Shown in pieces: positions 19,317-30,960 of a stretch of 64,000 nt of DNA (positions are counted from its first letter, which is position 1; each line of letters begins with the position of its first letter). The stretch comes from Limonium bicolor (Eukaryota; Streptophyta; Magnoliopsida; Caryophyllales; Plumbaginaceae). The stretch lies in NCBI GenBank assembly GCA_023374045.1, contig CM041776.1, forward strand, positions 318,457,925 to 318,521,924, written 5' to 3'. The position numbers and the translations under genes were made by a program. Under the pieces are notes generated by a model. It made no database searches. It saw nothing but the letters and a program-made list of their open reading frames with translations, and was not told the origin of the DNA.

Positions 19317-21568
19317 ATCATGTTATATAAGACCTGCTGACGCTTTCACAGTGTATTCACCAAATTTGGGGAAGAATGAAATCTTTTCGAAGTGGACTGA
19401 TGTAGTGATCATCCTGCTGACCCGATGGTCCCTTTCCTTTCGACGCACAGACTTGCTTACCTTGTCAGCAATAGGAACAAGTGCCTAAGAAATGACAAGT
19501 TAGTATACGTTAGGAAACTATTCCCAAAACTGCAGTTATATATGGAATGTTAATTAGTAAACAAAATTAAGTTCTTTTGCTTAACGTACTATCAGATAAA
19601 TCCACCAGATTGCAAGGCCACGGTACTTGTGAGCCACGTGCTTCAATGACAGTGCTCCAACCATTCCACTCCATCGGTAGTGGAATGGTATCACAGCCTT
19701 GACAGACACTGTCTACGAACACACGGACGTACCAGGGCGGAACTCGCTTAAAATGACATAGTGACGCCGAATCAGTCTGTAGAATTGTGCCTAATGCAAC
19801 CATAAAGCTGCCATGTTCATTGATGTGCAGAAGACGATACTTTTTGGTTTCTTAATAAACGAACAAAAACAATTAGATTCATATATATATATATATATAT
19901 ATACACATTGCAACATGCATACTTTTGATTAATTGAAAAAATAAATAACGACAAACCACTGAAATTCACACATACCTGGAGCTTGGCATATGGGAATGGA
20001 TCAAAAGGTGCAGGTACAGTGTAAGAATGAGAAACCTGAGACGGTACAGGGGTGGAAGCAGGTGCAGGGATGGAAGCAGGTGCAGGGGTGGAAACGGGTG
20101 CAGGGGCATACACTGATGAGCTGGAAGATTGATGCCCCTAACTCAGATGTTGCATCAATCTTGCTTCCATTTGTTGCAACTGCTGCTGCAAATCAGATTG
20201 GAATTGCTGTGACAACTTCCTTTCGATGTCCCTCATTTCTTCCTCTCTCCCATCCGCTGGGAGTGCGGAAAAACATCTCGCTGACGCACTGCGGATCCAA
20301 ATCCTCGAACTCTCCCAGGGTAATCCTTCTTGCCAAGCGCTTTGTTCAATGGATCATCCTGACTATGAGGCTGGCCAAGAAAAGAATAAGCACCCTCTGC
20401 AGTCTTGTATACGCAAAAAAAAAAAATGTAAATTATGAATTAGATCAAATAAATAAAACATTTATAAATTGTAAAGAAAAATTTATAAACTATTAAATAT
20501 TACTCAGGACACTCACAATTTTTGCAGCTAAGTCTGCAGTCTCCTTTCGCGGATAATACATTTCGCCGTCCTTCTCTAATTGGTGGCCAAGCATGTATGC
20601 TTGTGCCCGGTTCACCTCATCCAGACTCTGAATCGGCTCAATTGTGCCGTCCTCACACACACGCTTTAATAACCCTTTTTCAATCTAGCCTGGTATACGC
20701 CCCGCGTACCCAGCTTGGCCCATGTAGTGTGGATTATGATCTTTCAAGCGATTTTGTCGGGCTTTTTCCTAAACTGCCTGTGGAAAGAATTAATACAATT
20801 CATTTTAACTTTATCCTTTTATATTAACAACATAAACTTAAAAGTTAATCTATGAAAACAATTACGTACCCTGAACTCAGGGGTGATATGTGCTTCATAG
20901 AATTCCTTCCACTCCTCCTCAGTGATCATGCCAGCGTACAGCTCATAGGGAGGCACCTGCTTCGGGTTGTCCGTATTGATCCAACCAGCCACCAGCCTAT
21001 TTTTGAACGCTCGCATACGCAAAGCAAGCAGTGACAACACTTTATCATATGCTTCATCTGGGATCAGGTACTTCTTCTTCAAGCTCGTCCACATGATGTT
21101 CTTTATTTCCAGATCTTGGTTCCTCCAGTTTTTGTTGATACAGCAATGGGTCTTAACCAATCGACCCATGGCGCTGGCAAACTTCTTCTTAGACGCGCCA
21201 GTGGGTCTAAGATACCTGTAATATTAACAGTATATATGTTAGTCATACGTAATATATATAGTACTACGTATAAATGTACAAATATCAGTATATATATGAA
21301 AAAATAAGACAGAATAACATATAGGTGTAACATATACCTCCCACACCAGATCAATCATGCCACTCTCCTTCTTCTCATTTAGACCACATGATGGTCCTCG
21401 TGTCTTTCGTGGAGGGCCCTGAGAGGTCGTAGGAGGGTCCTGAGAGGTCGTAGGCTGATCAGCGGCAACGACAATCTGTGTACGCCCTGTTAACTGCATC
21501 TCTGCATCTATCTCCATCTCCATATCCTCATCACATTGTAGGAGCATCTCATGATCGTTGGCGTCCAT
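19317..21568 (-). pseudogene. TNPA/plant-transposase-like N-terminal part of the CACTA gene
   Basis: An ATG at 21568 starts MDANDHEML with a Thr/Ser/Pro linker. The next exon (to ~20871) carries a block resembling the plant transposase (Ptta/En/Spm, Transposase_24) domain, with ITEEEWKEFYEAHITPEFR at its end. It continues with MLGHQLEKDGEMYYP (~20590), a Pro-Ala repeat (APASIPAPASTPVP, from an 18-bp DNA repeat at ~20040-20105) and a segment ending PPWYVRVFVDSVCQGCDTIP (19567-19803) as found between this domain and Ulp1 in plant transposon proteins. A stop interrupts near 20687. It reads on into the C48 exons at 19113. Confidence 0.6.
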
Positions 21569-22000
21569 AATCTGCACAATATCATTACATAAATATATAG
21601 TCAGTGTCATACATAGAGTCATATATAGTCATTTAATATATAGCTATTCAGAGAAACACTATATGAATAATTAAGAAGTAATTAAAGAAAAATTATAAAC
21701 TAACCTAGTAGTCTGCTTAGTCCTGATGTGAATATTGCTATACTTCAATCAACCAGCCCGTATGAGGTGTGACAATGAAAGTTACTACCAATGCCTGCAG
21801 AAGATAGTTTGTACACAAGAATAATTACATTCGAATCCAATAATTCAATACTTTGACAAAATTTCTGGGAAATCCGATAGAATCCCCCCTAAAAATATAG
21901 GGTTTCACCACAATAGAGCATGTACAAGAGGCGACAGTTTGGTTTGCAAAATTAATCCCAAATACACTTAATCCTAATAAACACATTAATCTCAAACAGA

Positions 22001-22434
22001 GCATGTATCTTCCTCAGTTTGGTTTTGCAAAATTTCACCATAACTACGTGGCTATATTAATTTGTATGCCCGAACACTTATATTTTTCGCCTAATAACAT
22101 ATTAATCTCAAGTCCATTTGGACACAACCAGCAAGTATATACTACCAAAAATCAGCTCGCGACAGTTTAATCTGGTTTACAAAATTAATTAATCCCAAAC
22201 ATGCACTGAGGCGACGGGCATGTATGTTCCTCAGTTTGGTTTTGCAAAATTTCACCATAACTACGTGGCTATATTAATTTGTATGCCCGAACACTTATAT
22301 TTTTCGCCTAATAACATATTAATCTCAAGTCCATTTGGACACAACCAGCAAGTATATACTACCAAAAATCAGCTCGCGACAGTTTAATCCGGTTTACAAA
22401 ATTAATTAATCCCAAACATGCACTGAGGCGACGG
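22001..22434. repeat. 217-bp tandem duplication
   Basis: 22001-22217 and 22218-22434 are nearly identical head-to-tail copies in the 5' flank of the CACTA gene; a partial third start follows at 22435. Confidence 0.9.
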
Positions 22435-22449
22435 ACATGTATGTTCCTG

Positions 22450-22797
22450 TTCGATAGCAGGTTGCAAAATTAATAATAGTGAAAGATGTTCGCAGATTTG
22501 ATGAATTACCGAAACAGAGGCGATCGAGAGCTAGGCATGCATATTTGGGTCGATCGATTGATGATCATCAGGCGCAAATATCGGGAGAAATCAACGTGTA
22601 GCAGGCGCGAGAGACGACCGGCCGGAAAGCGGTAGCGGCGGCACGGACGGCGACGCGGCAGTGGCGGCGATGGCGCAGTAGCTAGCGGACATTGTACTGG
22701 CCGGGGTACCGTATGTGAGCTCAGTCGAGAGAGAGGTAGCTAGCTGAGGGTTACGCGCGGGAGAGATTAAATTTTTGTGAAATTTATTCAGACAACA
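22450..22797. other. GC-rich leader region of the CACTA-like element
   Basis: No gene seen. It resembles the 5' end of the element, with a GC-rich block (22610-22690) just inside the subterminal repeats. Confidence 0.35.
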
Positions 22798-22916
22798 TAA
22801 AGAACGCTTCAATTCAAAAGCGTTTTTTATGCTGAGAGACAAAAAACATAAAAAAACGCTTCTAAACGGAAGCGTTCTTTATGCTAAGCGTTCCAGAGAC
22901 ATAAAAAACGCTTTAT
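22798..22916. repeat. Subterminal repeats, right border
   Basis: Five to six copies of AAGCGTTCTTTAT/ATAAAAAACGCTT in both orientations, matching 2257-2545. Confidence 0.7.
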
Positions 22917-22984
22917 ACGAGAAGCAATAGGAACTAGAATTTGGGATTTAAGTAAGATATCATCAATGCAGTTGATACTCACTA

Positions 22985-23408
22985 TTCCTACTCCTGATTC
23001 GGCATAGGAATCAAAGTCGATGAGGCTCAATATGAGACATCGTATGCAGTGGTTCAAAAGCAACCCGTTGTTTCTACTGTTGTACAAAATGAACTGAGCA
23101 CAATGGTTTCGAACACCAAGGTATGCACTAACTTCTATTTCTTTATTAGAAGTTTCTAACTATATGCTTTCGCTTAATTGACATCAAGATTGCTGGATGA
23201 GGTGTGGCAATTGGCTTTGTTGTTAGGAAGACTGAACACTTGTATGAGTTCTTGACCAAAAATTTCTTTGACTGATGGATCATGCCTTATTTATGTCTAT
23301 GTCGTACGATTATTAAGATAATATTCCGTGTCTAATGAGTTTCTTTATGGTTTGTGCAGGATGTTTCAGCAAAGGATGAAGAAGTTCTGGTAATATGTAG
23401 TTCTTAGT
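22985..23408 (+). other. Possible host exon fragments, unrecognised
   Basis: A frame reading KVDEAQYETSYAVVQKQPVV runs to a donor-like AAGGTATGC at 23122. A second short piece (DVSAKDEEVL) follows an acceptor (TGTGCAG) near 23360. Composition and splice borders suggest coding origin, but no family is evident and both ends are missing. Confidence 0.2.
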
Positions 23409-23549
23409 CATCGAGATATAGGCCTTGTACTGTAAATAGACATTTATACATCATTTGAATTTGTTGTAAAGAGATTCAATTAAGTAGAAGTTGAATTTAT
23501 AGATGTATAAAGTTTACTAATAATGTAATGGTAGATGTATTTGGTATAC

Positions 23550-23641
23550 CATATTTTTTTTGATATGTGTGGTAGGTTTTGAACCAGGACCTTTGGTTTG
23601 AGGATACCACCCTTCTACCGATCAAGCCACGAGGACTTGGC
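23550..23641 (-). mobile_element. Short tRNA-derived SINE
   Basis: On the minus strand the body has a tRNA-like A box TGGCTTGATCGG and B box GGTTCAAAACC spaced as in a polymerase III promoter, and ends in an A-rich tail. An 11-bp perfect direct repeat ATTTGGTATAC (23539-23549 and 23642-23652) flanks it. About 92 bp, shorter than most plant SINEs. Confidence 0.6.
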
Positions 23642-23689
23642 ATTTGGTATACTATAAATATATTTAGAGCTTATAAAGAGTATACAATT

Positions 23690-24148
23690 GAGATTCCATG
23701 GACTATGCTTGATATAAAACAATGATGGGAGGGACATTGTACATATATGTTGTTATCCGTAATTACCGACAAATGATACTTCTTTAATAATTCCTTGGTA
23801 ATTGCCAATAAATCGGAAATTCTTTACTAATTGCCGATAGATAGGAAATCTTGCTAATTACCGATGGATTCATTATCCATTGTTAATTTTTTTTGGTCGA
23901 AATTATCCATTGTTAATTGTTAATGGATAGAATGGATTGTAATTTTCACTTCATTTATGACATTGGCGATGAATGTAACTTTATTGTTAGAGATTGCTTT
24001 CAAATTATTATTCATTAATAAATTTTAGTGACGGTGAAAACAATTACGGATATATTTTGATGGTATTACGTCAGTAAAGTTTATTACCTGACGGATTTTC
24101 TTATTTTATTAATGAATTTTTTGTTAGCAATCTCATTTTTTAGTAGTG
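23690..24148. mobile_element. CACTA-type right end with subterminal repeats
   Basis: Ends in TTTTTTAGTAGTG at 24148, with ATTACCGA/AATTGCCGAT words repeated inside. The left terminus was not found. Non-coding. Confidence 0.4.
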
Positions 24149-24243
24149 TTCTTAAGGCAGTTTGAACGATTTGTTTTTTCTTGGCTAGATTTTGAAATTT
24201 TCTTGAATGGACTAGGCGGGGGACTCTCCAGCTCTTCTCTGTA

Positions 24244-24473
24244 CTCCCTCCGTCTGAATTGACCGTCCTGTTTACTATTTGGACATGTCGTTTGACTTCA
24301 ATTTTTAACATATAGAGAATTAATTTTGAAAATTAAGTTTGCTATGAATCCTTACATGATAAACTATATGCTACAAATTTTAGTTTTATAAAATTATTTT
24401 ATTATATGCTTAATATTGAAGTGGAAAAACGTGTCATAAAGCAAACAGGACGGTCAATTCAGGACGGAGGGAG
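24244..24473. mobile_element. Stowaway MITE
   Basis: 230 bp, with ~28-bp inverted repeats starting CTCCCTCCGTC, and TA target duplication on both sides (24242-24243, 24474-24475). Classic Tc1/mariner-derived MITE. Confidence 0.9.
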
Positions 24474-24499
24474 TATTTTTTTTGAACACCTCCGCTTTT

Positions 24500-25230
24500 G
24501 TGTGTGTTTTTTTTATTTTTTTCTTTTTTATCATAAAATTTTTAAATTATTATAACTTTAAATATATAAGTCCAAAATGAAAAAAATTATATCATTGTTC
24601 ATCTAAATTTAAGTTCTTCAAAACAAGACTAGTCATGAATATATTTTGACAACTTTAAAAAAATTATTTTTACATGTATGGAGCATAGAACGTAAAAGAA
24701 AACTTGTACAGATTGTCATACAAATCTGTACAAATGTTCACTAAAACATGTACATCCTCATGTAAAAACATGTACATTAAAAACATACAGAAGGTCACAT
24801 AAACCTGTACGAATCACTAAATATGTATATTCTTAGATTAAAAACCTATACATATAAGAAAGAACACTTGTACATACAATCATACAAACATGTACAGATG
24901 GTCATACAAACATGTACAGATGTTCATTAAAAACATGTACATTCTCACATTTGAACATGTACATCGTCACATTCAAACGTGTATATTCTCACATCAAAAT
25001 ATGTACATACATTCTCATGGTAAAAAATCTTCGTATACATAAAAATATTTTTTTTAAAAAGTTGTCAAAACATATGCATGAATGGTCTTGTTTTGAAGAG
25101 CTTGAATTTAGGTGAACAATGATATAATTTTTTTTTCATTTTGGACTTATATATTAAAAATTACAACAATTTAAAGTTAGTATAATAAAGAAAGAAAAAG
25201 AAAAAAAAAAGAAAAAAAAATTAAAATACA
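24500..25230. mobile_element. Foldback element with long inverted arms and TGTACA-rich core
   Basis: Arms of about 170-200 bp (24500-24680 and 25018-25230) are inverted copies sharing ATATAAGTCCAAAATGAAAA and CTTCAAAACAAGAC. The core repeats ACATGTACA about a dozen times. Edges are approximate and no target duplication was resolved. Confidence 0.65.
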
Positions 25231-25561
25231 AAATGAAAAACAAATCCAGGGCGCGCTCACTCTCTCCCTTTGAACGTTTGTCATTTCTAACTTAGCTAAA
25301 TTACAAAATTCTCCCTAAATGTAACTAGGGATAGCTACAGCAGGATGTAGCTAAGAATTTGGGGTAAAAATTATCCCAATTCCAAGGAATAGTTCTTCTC
25401 CCTTTTTTTATTGTTTCTCCGGCTTTTAATATAAATACCATTCTCCCTAATATATATGTGACCTTTTTTTAAGTCGGAATGAGGGGATATACTTATATTC
25501 CAACTAATCTTTCTTTCTATGTATTCTCATCACATTTTTAAATCAAAACAGCACTTGGGCC

Positions 25562-26063
25562 TAGGTGTCAAAATCGGGTTTCGGGTCAGGTTGAGCTCAA
25601 CCCGAACCCAACTCGAAAATAGTTATGGTCAACTCAAACCCGACCCGAACCCGGAACGGATTGTACTTCTTTAACCCGAATCCGGAGCGGGTTGACCTAA
25701 ACCCGATCCATTTTTCAAAAATTTATTTTATTTTTTAATTTTAGATTATTTAATAAAATATAATACTATAATATAATTAATTATTATGTACAATATATAA
25801 TCATATGTTATCGATTAAATGTTTATTTTAGTCATAAATTAATCATTAAATACTAATAAGTCATTAAATATAACATATTTTCTATTTTTAATTAATTTTT
25901 TCGGGTTACGGGTTAACGGGTTCAACCCGAACCCGAAGGGCGTTTCAATGACCCAACCCGAACCCGACCCGAAAATCATTTCGGGTCAAAAATTTAAACC
26001 CGAACCTGACTTTTTACGGATCGGGTTTCAGATTCTGGGTTCGGGTCAAAATTGACATCCCTA
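25562..26063. mobile_element. hAT-like non-autonomous element rich in CCCGAACCCGA
   Basis: 502 bp, ends TAGGTGTCAAAATCGGG and AATTGACATCCCTA (inverted similarity), flanked by an 8-bp duplication CTTGGGCC/CCTGGGCC with one mismatch. The inside is full of CGGGTT/AACCCG words. Confidence 0.7.
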
Positions 26064-26332
26064 CCTGGGCCGCTCCGGCTCTCTCCCTTTTATAACAGAA
26101 AAAAAACTAATGAAAGAACGTCCATAAAATACGGTAATTCACACAATTTTCAGGTGGGAGCAAAAATTCCTATATTAAACCGAGTACAATCAATCACATA
26201 AATGGGGGTAATGAAAAAATTGAATCAGGAAAATATGTGTCGTCACCGGTATACAAATACGAAGACAAGAAATAAAAAACCCAGAGGGAAAATCGATAAA
26301 AGAATACAATTGGTTTGACAGAAATCAAAACA
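26064..26332. other. Spacer 3' of phytocyanin copy 1
   Basis: No gene seen. From ~26290 it is homologous to 52350-52383, marking the start of the tandem-duplicated block. Confidence 0.5.
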
Positions 26333-27057
26333 TCACCAGTGCGACGGCAGAGAACCGGCCAGCAGGGTTAGCACCAAGGATTGAAAGTGTAGACCATCTG
26401 GGGAACCATTCTTATTCTGTAGTGGACTAGGAGCGGGAGTTGCGGGTACTAGTTCCAGTGGAGGAGGAGATGGTGATACATCATCTGAAGATGGAGAGAG
26501 AACATCATCTGATGATGGAGGGACAGCAGCATCTGAAGCGGTGACCATGATGCCAAACTTTTGGCCTCTGCTGCAGTGTCCTGAAATTGTGCAGATGAAA
26601 CAACTCTCCTTCTTCTTCGAGAATAATCTTCACAGGCCCTTCAGTGATGGGTTTTGCGTCGGCGATGTTGCAGGTGTCGAATGCTTCCTTAGACACCATA
26701 GCTACGGTGTGGCTTGTACCGAAATTGAACACTATACAAGTAATAGAAGTGGTTAATTAATGATTTAATTAATCCCAATGTGATTTTGGGCGCTTTTCTT
26801 TGTACGTGGAGAGAATAATTAGTTAGCAATGGTGGCAAATCTCTTATGACATATATATGCTTTCAATTCATACCTAGAACATCACCAACATTGAACGATT
26901 GAGAGGAAGCCCAGTTAGCGTATTCATTCTGGCTCTGGGGAATTGTCCATCCAAGACCTCCTCCGACCGTGATCTCCTCTGCAGCCGTGAATGTAGTCGA
27001 CAAGAGAGTTACCAGTACTGCTGCCACCACCGCAGCTACTGGAAATGCACGGCTCAT
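26333..27057 (-). pseudogene. Phytocyanin copy 1 (stellacyanin-like), frameshifted
   Basis: Exon 1 (26874-27057) encodes a signal peptide and the start of the plastocyanin-like domain (ITVGGGLGWTIP). Exon 2 (26333-26731) continues with the His-ligand region TSHTVAMV. Near 26607 two bases are missing relative to copy 2, which throws the Cys-His-Gln copper-binding segment (GHCSRGQK in another frame) out of phase. A further single-base loss near 26352 would also change the hydrophobic GPI-type tail. Exon borders match copy 2 exactly. A foldback MITE sits 37 bp upstream of its TATA box. It is probably a pseudogene, unless the indels are consensus errors. Confidence 0.85.
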
Positions 27058-27181
27058 TCTGCTAAGCTGGATTGTCTGTTAAGTTGCCCACCCAGAGGAG
27101 AATGTTCGATCGTTTCGCTTCTCTACGTGAGGCTAAAATACCAGAAAGTATGACTATATTGCAATTGTTATAAATTCAAGC

Positions 27182-27190
27182 TATATATAG
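27182..27190 (-). promoter_or_regulatory. TATA box of phytocyanin copy 1
   Basis: TATATATAG on the minus strand, about 125 bp upstream of the ATG; conserved at the same place in copy 2. Confidence 0.6.
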
Positions 27191-27226
27191 TATGGTCTTC
27201 TATTGTGCTGGGGCGAAAAAAAATTA

Positions 27227-27631
27227 GGGAAAATTCACGAGATACCCCTGTTTTCTTTCGTAATTCACAATATATCCCTGTGATTTTAGTAATTTAACTT
27301 TAAACATGCTTAAATGTTATCCAAATTGATGAAACTTTACATGGACGACACTAAAGTGTTATATTTTGATCCAATATCAAATTTGAAGTTTTTAAGTTCA
27401 CATGTGACCTATGGGACCCAATGAATAATCACATATTCATTGGGTCCCACAGGTCACATATGAGCTTAAAAACATCAAATTTGATATTGGACCAAATATA
27501 ACACTTTAGCATCGTCCATGTAAAGTTTCATCTATTTTGGACAACATTTAAATATGTTTAAAGTTGAATTACGAAAATCACAGGGATATATTGTATTACG
27601 AAGAAAACAGGGGTATCTCGTGAATTTTCCC
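27227..27631. mobile_element. Foldback MITE with 9-bp duplication (Mutator type)
   Basis: 405 bp that is almost entirely an inverted repeat (GGGAAAATTCACGAGATACC at both ends) around a CATTGGGTCCCA centre. Flanked by AAAAAATTA (27218-27226, 27632-27640). It is absent from the equivalent position upstream of copy 2. Confidence 0.9.
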
Positions 27632-27640
27632 AAAAAATTA

Positions 27641-28545
27641 AAAAAAAGAATGAGAATTGCTAAGAGAAAAAGTCTTGAGATTAGAGGTAGGTGAGATGGA
27701 ACTGGTTAATAATTTCAGGGGACAAGACGATACTAATGTGAGTGGCCGGCCATTCATGAGTTAGTCGGATGCATGAAGATGTAAAAATATATTGGAGCTA
27801 GCCTGACCCGCAGCCATAAAATATACTAAATAATACTATAGTAGGTACTGCTTTCTTTCTATTTTTGTGGTTGGGGAGGGAGAAAAACAGGATCGTGGGA
27901 GAGAGCAATCTATGGAATAATATTGACATCATATGCTGAATTCTTTGGCTCACTGAAATAATGCATCAACTCCGTTTTAGAACGTCAATGACAATACAAA
28001 TCGATTTCTGAGAAAAAGATCCAAAGTTTTATGGGCTCTAATTTCATTACCCGAGTCTTCAGATGGATTCTTTGATCTCCTTAACCGAGTCGAGATGGAT
28101 ACTCTGGTCTGATTACCCCACTCTTGAGACGAATGTTCAAGGCTCATTATCCGAGTCTTAAAATGGTGCCATTATGGGCTTTTTGTGTGGACTTATTTGT
28201 CATCGTCCACCAATAAATAACAATAATGATTTTGTATGTGCCCAAAGGACCGAACACATTATTGTTCTTGCCCCGCTAGTTGTCATTTAGAAATAGCACT
28301 TATTGTCTTACCTCACCAAATTATGGTCTATCATATTCCTTAAATGGAATGTTTATTAGATTCTTGTCTGGAAAAACAAAGCTGTGTCTGGAATGCCTTT
28401 TGAAAATATATGTATTCGGGAAAGTCTTTTGAAATATGTATTTGTGAATGTCTTTTAGGTTTCCTTACCTAGAATGTTTTATGAAACTTGTGTCTATGAA
28501 AATGGATGCCCGGGTCTCATTACTTGACTCATAAGATGGATGTTC
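27641..28545. other. Promoter-distal flank and degenerate repeat region
   Basis: 27641-27900 is homologous to 53300-53510 (the duplicated phytocyanin block). From ~28040 there are degenerate copies of CCGAGTCTT.AGATGGAT, which continue after Sirevirus 1 at 37678. No gene seen. Confidence 0.5.
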
Positions 28546-28550
28546 ATGTC

Positions 28551-29113
28551 TGTTGATGTAATTTTGATCGGCAAACTCAGTTCAATACTGACGAGTACAA
28601 AAAGACCAATACCAGGAGACGTGCGTCAGTCCTAAACCAAGGGAACAAGGAAAGAAGATAGAATATCTTAAATCCGATTTTATCTATCTGTTAAAGATAA
28701 ATAAAATCCACGTTTATGATCTGTAATTAATCTCTCGATATCTATATATAAGGTTGTAATTCTAGGGTTTAAGACGAAGGTTTTAGGCAGCGAAAACCGA
28801 GAGGGAAACACTGGAAACAAAGGGGTGAGTATCTCATGTGAAGCAATTCACGACACAGTTATATCAGACTGGGGTATTGTGATCTGAAGTTATTCACGGG
28901 GTAGAACTTCAGATGTTAGTGGTTGAGAGATAAATATATCTTAACGTGAGTTGAGTAGTTATACTCATGAGGATATAGAGAAGTACTTGTTGTACGTGCT
29001 ATATTTGTATCAAGTGTGATACGTGTTTATAAGAAAGTCGATTGAGTTCTTCTTTTAATTATTCCCGTTTGCTGTTCTTCATCAGTATCATACTCACGCG
29101 GTAGGATTCAACA
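28551..29113 (+). repeat. 5' LTR of Sirevirus 1
   Basis: Starts TGTTGATGTAATTTTGATCG and ends GGATTCAACA; TATATATAAGG near 28742 is a likely TATA box. Confidence 0.95.
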
Positions 29114-29115
29114 AT

Positions 29116-29131
29116 TGGTATTAGAGCAAGG
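29116..29131 (+). other. Primer-binding site of Sirevirus 1
   Basis: TGGTATTAGAGCAAGG, one mismatch from the initiator tRNA-Met complement, two bases after the LTR. Confidence 0.8.
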
Positions 29132-29172
29132 TTACCCTCTATTTCGAAGAAACTTCTTCAGGGTAGATCGTG

Positions 29173-30910
29173 ATGAATTCCTACAGTGTTAAACCTCCAA
29201 AGTTGACAAAGTTCAACTACACCAGCTGATGCGAACAGATGGAAGATCAACTGATTTCCATCGATCTCCAATTATGGGATGTAGTTACTGAAGGCGACCT
29301 AAAACTGAAGTTTGAGCAGGACAGAGTTACCAAGGAGAAACCTAGGGCTAGCTGGAGTGAAAACGACAATAAGCTGATAAGCAAGAACAGACAAGCTCGA
29401 AGGATCATTATGTCATCGTTATCAAACTCAGACCAACAAAAGGTGTAAGGATTGCGCACCGCTAAGGAGGTATGGGAATTTCTTAAAACCGCATATGCTG
29501 GAACTGATTCGGTTAAAAAGGCTAAAGGGAAACAACTCAAAAGACAGCTTGATAACTTCAAGATGTCGGATGGTGAAACTATATCCGAGACACTAGAGAG
29601 GTTTGACAAGATTTTATGCGAGCTCAAGGCTGTCGGGGTAGTTCTTGATAATGATGTGGTGAACTAGAGATTTCTAGATAGTCCCGATAAAGACTGGCTA
29701 AACTTCGCCACATTGTTGGAGACCACAAAGGATTTGTCAAAATTGTCCTTTGAAGAGATGGGTTCAGAACTGACAGTTTACGAGGGAAAGATGCGAGGGG
29801 AACTAGTTAATCTGAGTGTGAACAAGGACTTGGCACTGAAGGCCAAGAAAGTCTCAAATGAAAAAGAGAAGGAGAGTGAAAATACGGATGAGGATGAGGA
29901 GATTACCATGATCGCCAACAGAATTATGAAAATTTTTGGAGGAAAGCGAGGGTCGGGATCTAAGTTTGATAAAACCAAATCCAAGAAAGACCAGATTATA
30001 TGCTTTCGGTGTAATAAACCAGGACATGTGGTCAAGGATTGCACACTAAAGCCGAAGGAAAATTTCCATGACAAAGTCAAGAAATTTACAGAAGCTGCAG
30101 CTGCAGCATGGGGACAAGACGTCTCAGACACAGACTCAGAAACAGAAGAAACAACCCAGGTGTGTATGACGGCTGTGGTCGAGGAAGATGAAGACGTAAG
30201 TGCAGCGTCAGACAAAGACTTTTGCATGATGGCTAGTGAAGACTAGAAGAAGGTTCTTGAGGCAGATGAGGTAAGTCCTGAACTCGTTGAAAGTGCTTTC
30301 AATTCCTTGTCTAAGAAAGAGATTTTTAACTTGCTAACTACTGTTGTTGTTAAAATTAAACTGCTTGAGTCAAAGTTGTCTGGATTAGAGGTGTCTAAGG
30401 AACCTATCAGGGAAAACCAAGTTAAAGAAACTCCTCAGATAAAGTTTGTAAAACCTTTGTTAGAAAGAATCGAGTGTTTACTTGAGTGGGCACAAACTGA
30501 GTTTAAGTCTCTTCAGGAAGGTTGTGAGAATTCGAGAAGAGAAAATGAGACATTGACAAACAAGTTGTCAGGAATCTTAAGAGAAAAAGAAATATCTTCC
30601 CAAGAATCCAGTCCGGTACACAGGAAAAGCTCTAACACGAATGTTGATTGGAAAGAAAAGAATAGAAACATCAGGTCCATCAACCATATGCAAAACTCCT
30701 AATCCTAAAAATACTAAGACTAAATACTTCTGTCAGGTTTGTCATAAGCATGGTCATAGCATAGGTTTTTGTAGAGCTTTAAATTCCAGACGAATCACTC
30801 GCATACCCAGAACCTTTCCCCAGTCCAGAACTGACCAAAACAGAAACAATTCCTCGTATCCAAAGAAAACCGTGATCAGACAGGTTTGGGTACCTAAGAC
30901 TAACAAGTAA
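29173..30910 (+). pseudogene. Sirevirus 1 gag, interrupted by stops
   Basis: An ATG at 29173 begins MNSYSVKPPKLTKFNY. In-frame stops occur at 29227 (TGA where the sister element has Trp), 29446, 29665 and 30244. Retained features are the gag (UBN2-type) helices, a CCHC zinc knuckle CFRCNKPGHVVKDC (~30001-30042), an acidic linker, a coiled-coil-like Lys/Glu stretch (30307-30580) and a second Cys/His cluster CQVCHKHGHSIGFC (~30731). A shift near 30650 separates the last part. The protein would package RNA and form particles if intact. Confidence 0.85.
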
Positions 30911-30960
30911 TTGTTTGTTCATAGGCACTAGCAGCTACACAATATGAGAATTGATGGCTA

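Larger units (their letters stand above)
2244..22916 (-). mobile_element. Large CACTA-like element carrying a Ulp1-type gene, invaded by a MULE and a copia element
   Basis: Both borders carry arrays of an AAGCGTTCTTTAT motif in direct and inverted copies (2257-2545 and 22798-22916), the layout of CACTA subterminal regions. Between them a minus-strand gene encodes a TNPA/plant-transposase-like region followed by a C48 protease domain, an architecture known from plant CACTA-related second genes. Terminal CACTA motifs and a target duplication were not found at either border, so the outer limits are approximate and the element may be truncated. No transposase (TNPD-type) ORF was found. Removing the MULE (8770-18648) and copia (3202-8394) leaves about 5.6 kb. 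Confidence 0.5.

Noticed and set aside
22591..22842. 83-residue ORF at the CACTA right border
   Set aside because: Overlaps subterminal repeats and a GC-rich leader; no similarity to a known protein.
23570..23640. Functional tRNA gene
   Set aside because: Boxes A and B exist but no cloverleaf can be formed and an A-tail and target duplication flank it; it is a SINE.
24912..25115. 67-residue ORF
   Set aside because: Made of the TGTACA repeats and inverted arm of the foldback element.
29778..30227. Long antisense frame opposite Sirevirus gag
   Set aside because: Shadow of the acidic gag coding strand; the sense strand has the zinc knuckle.
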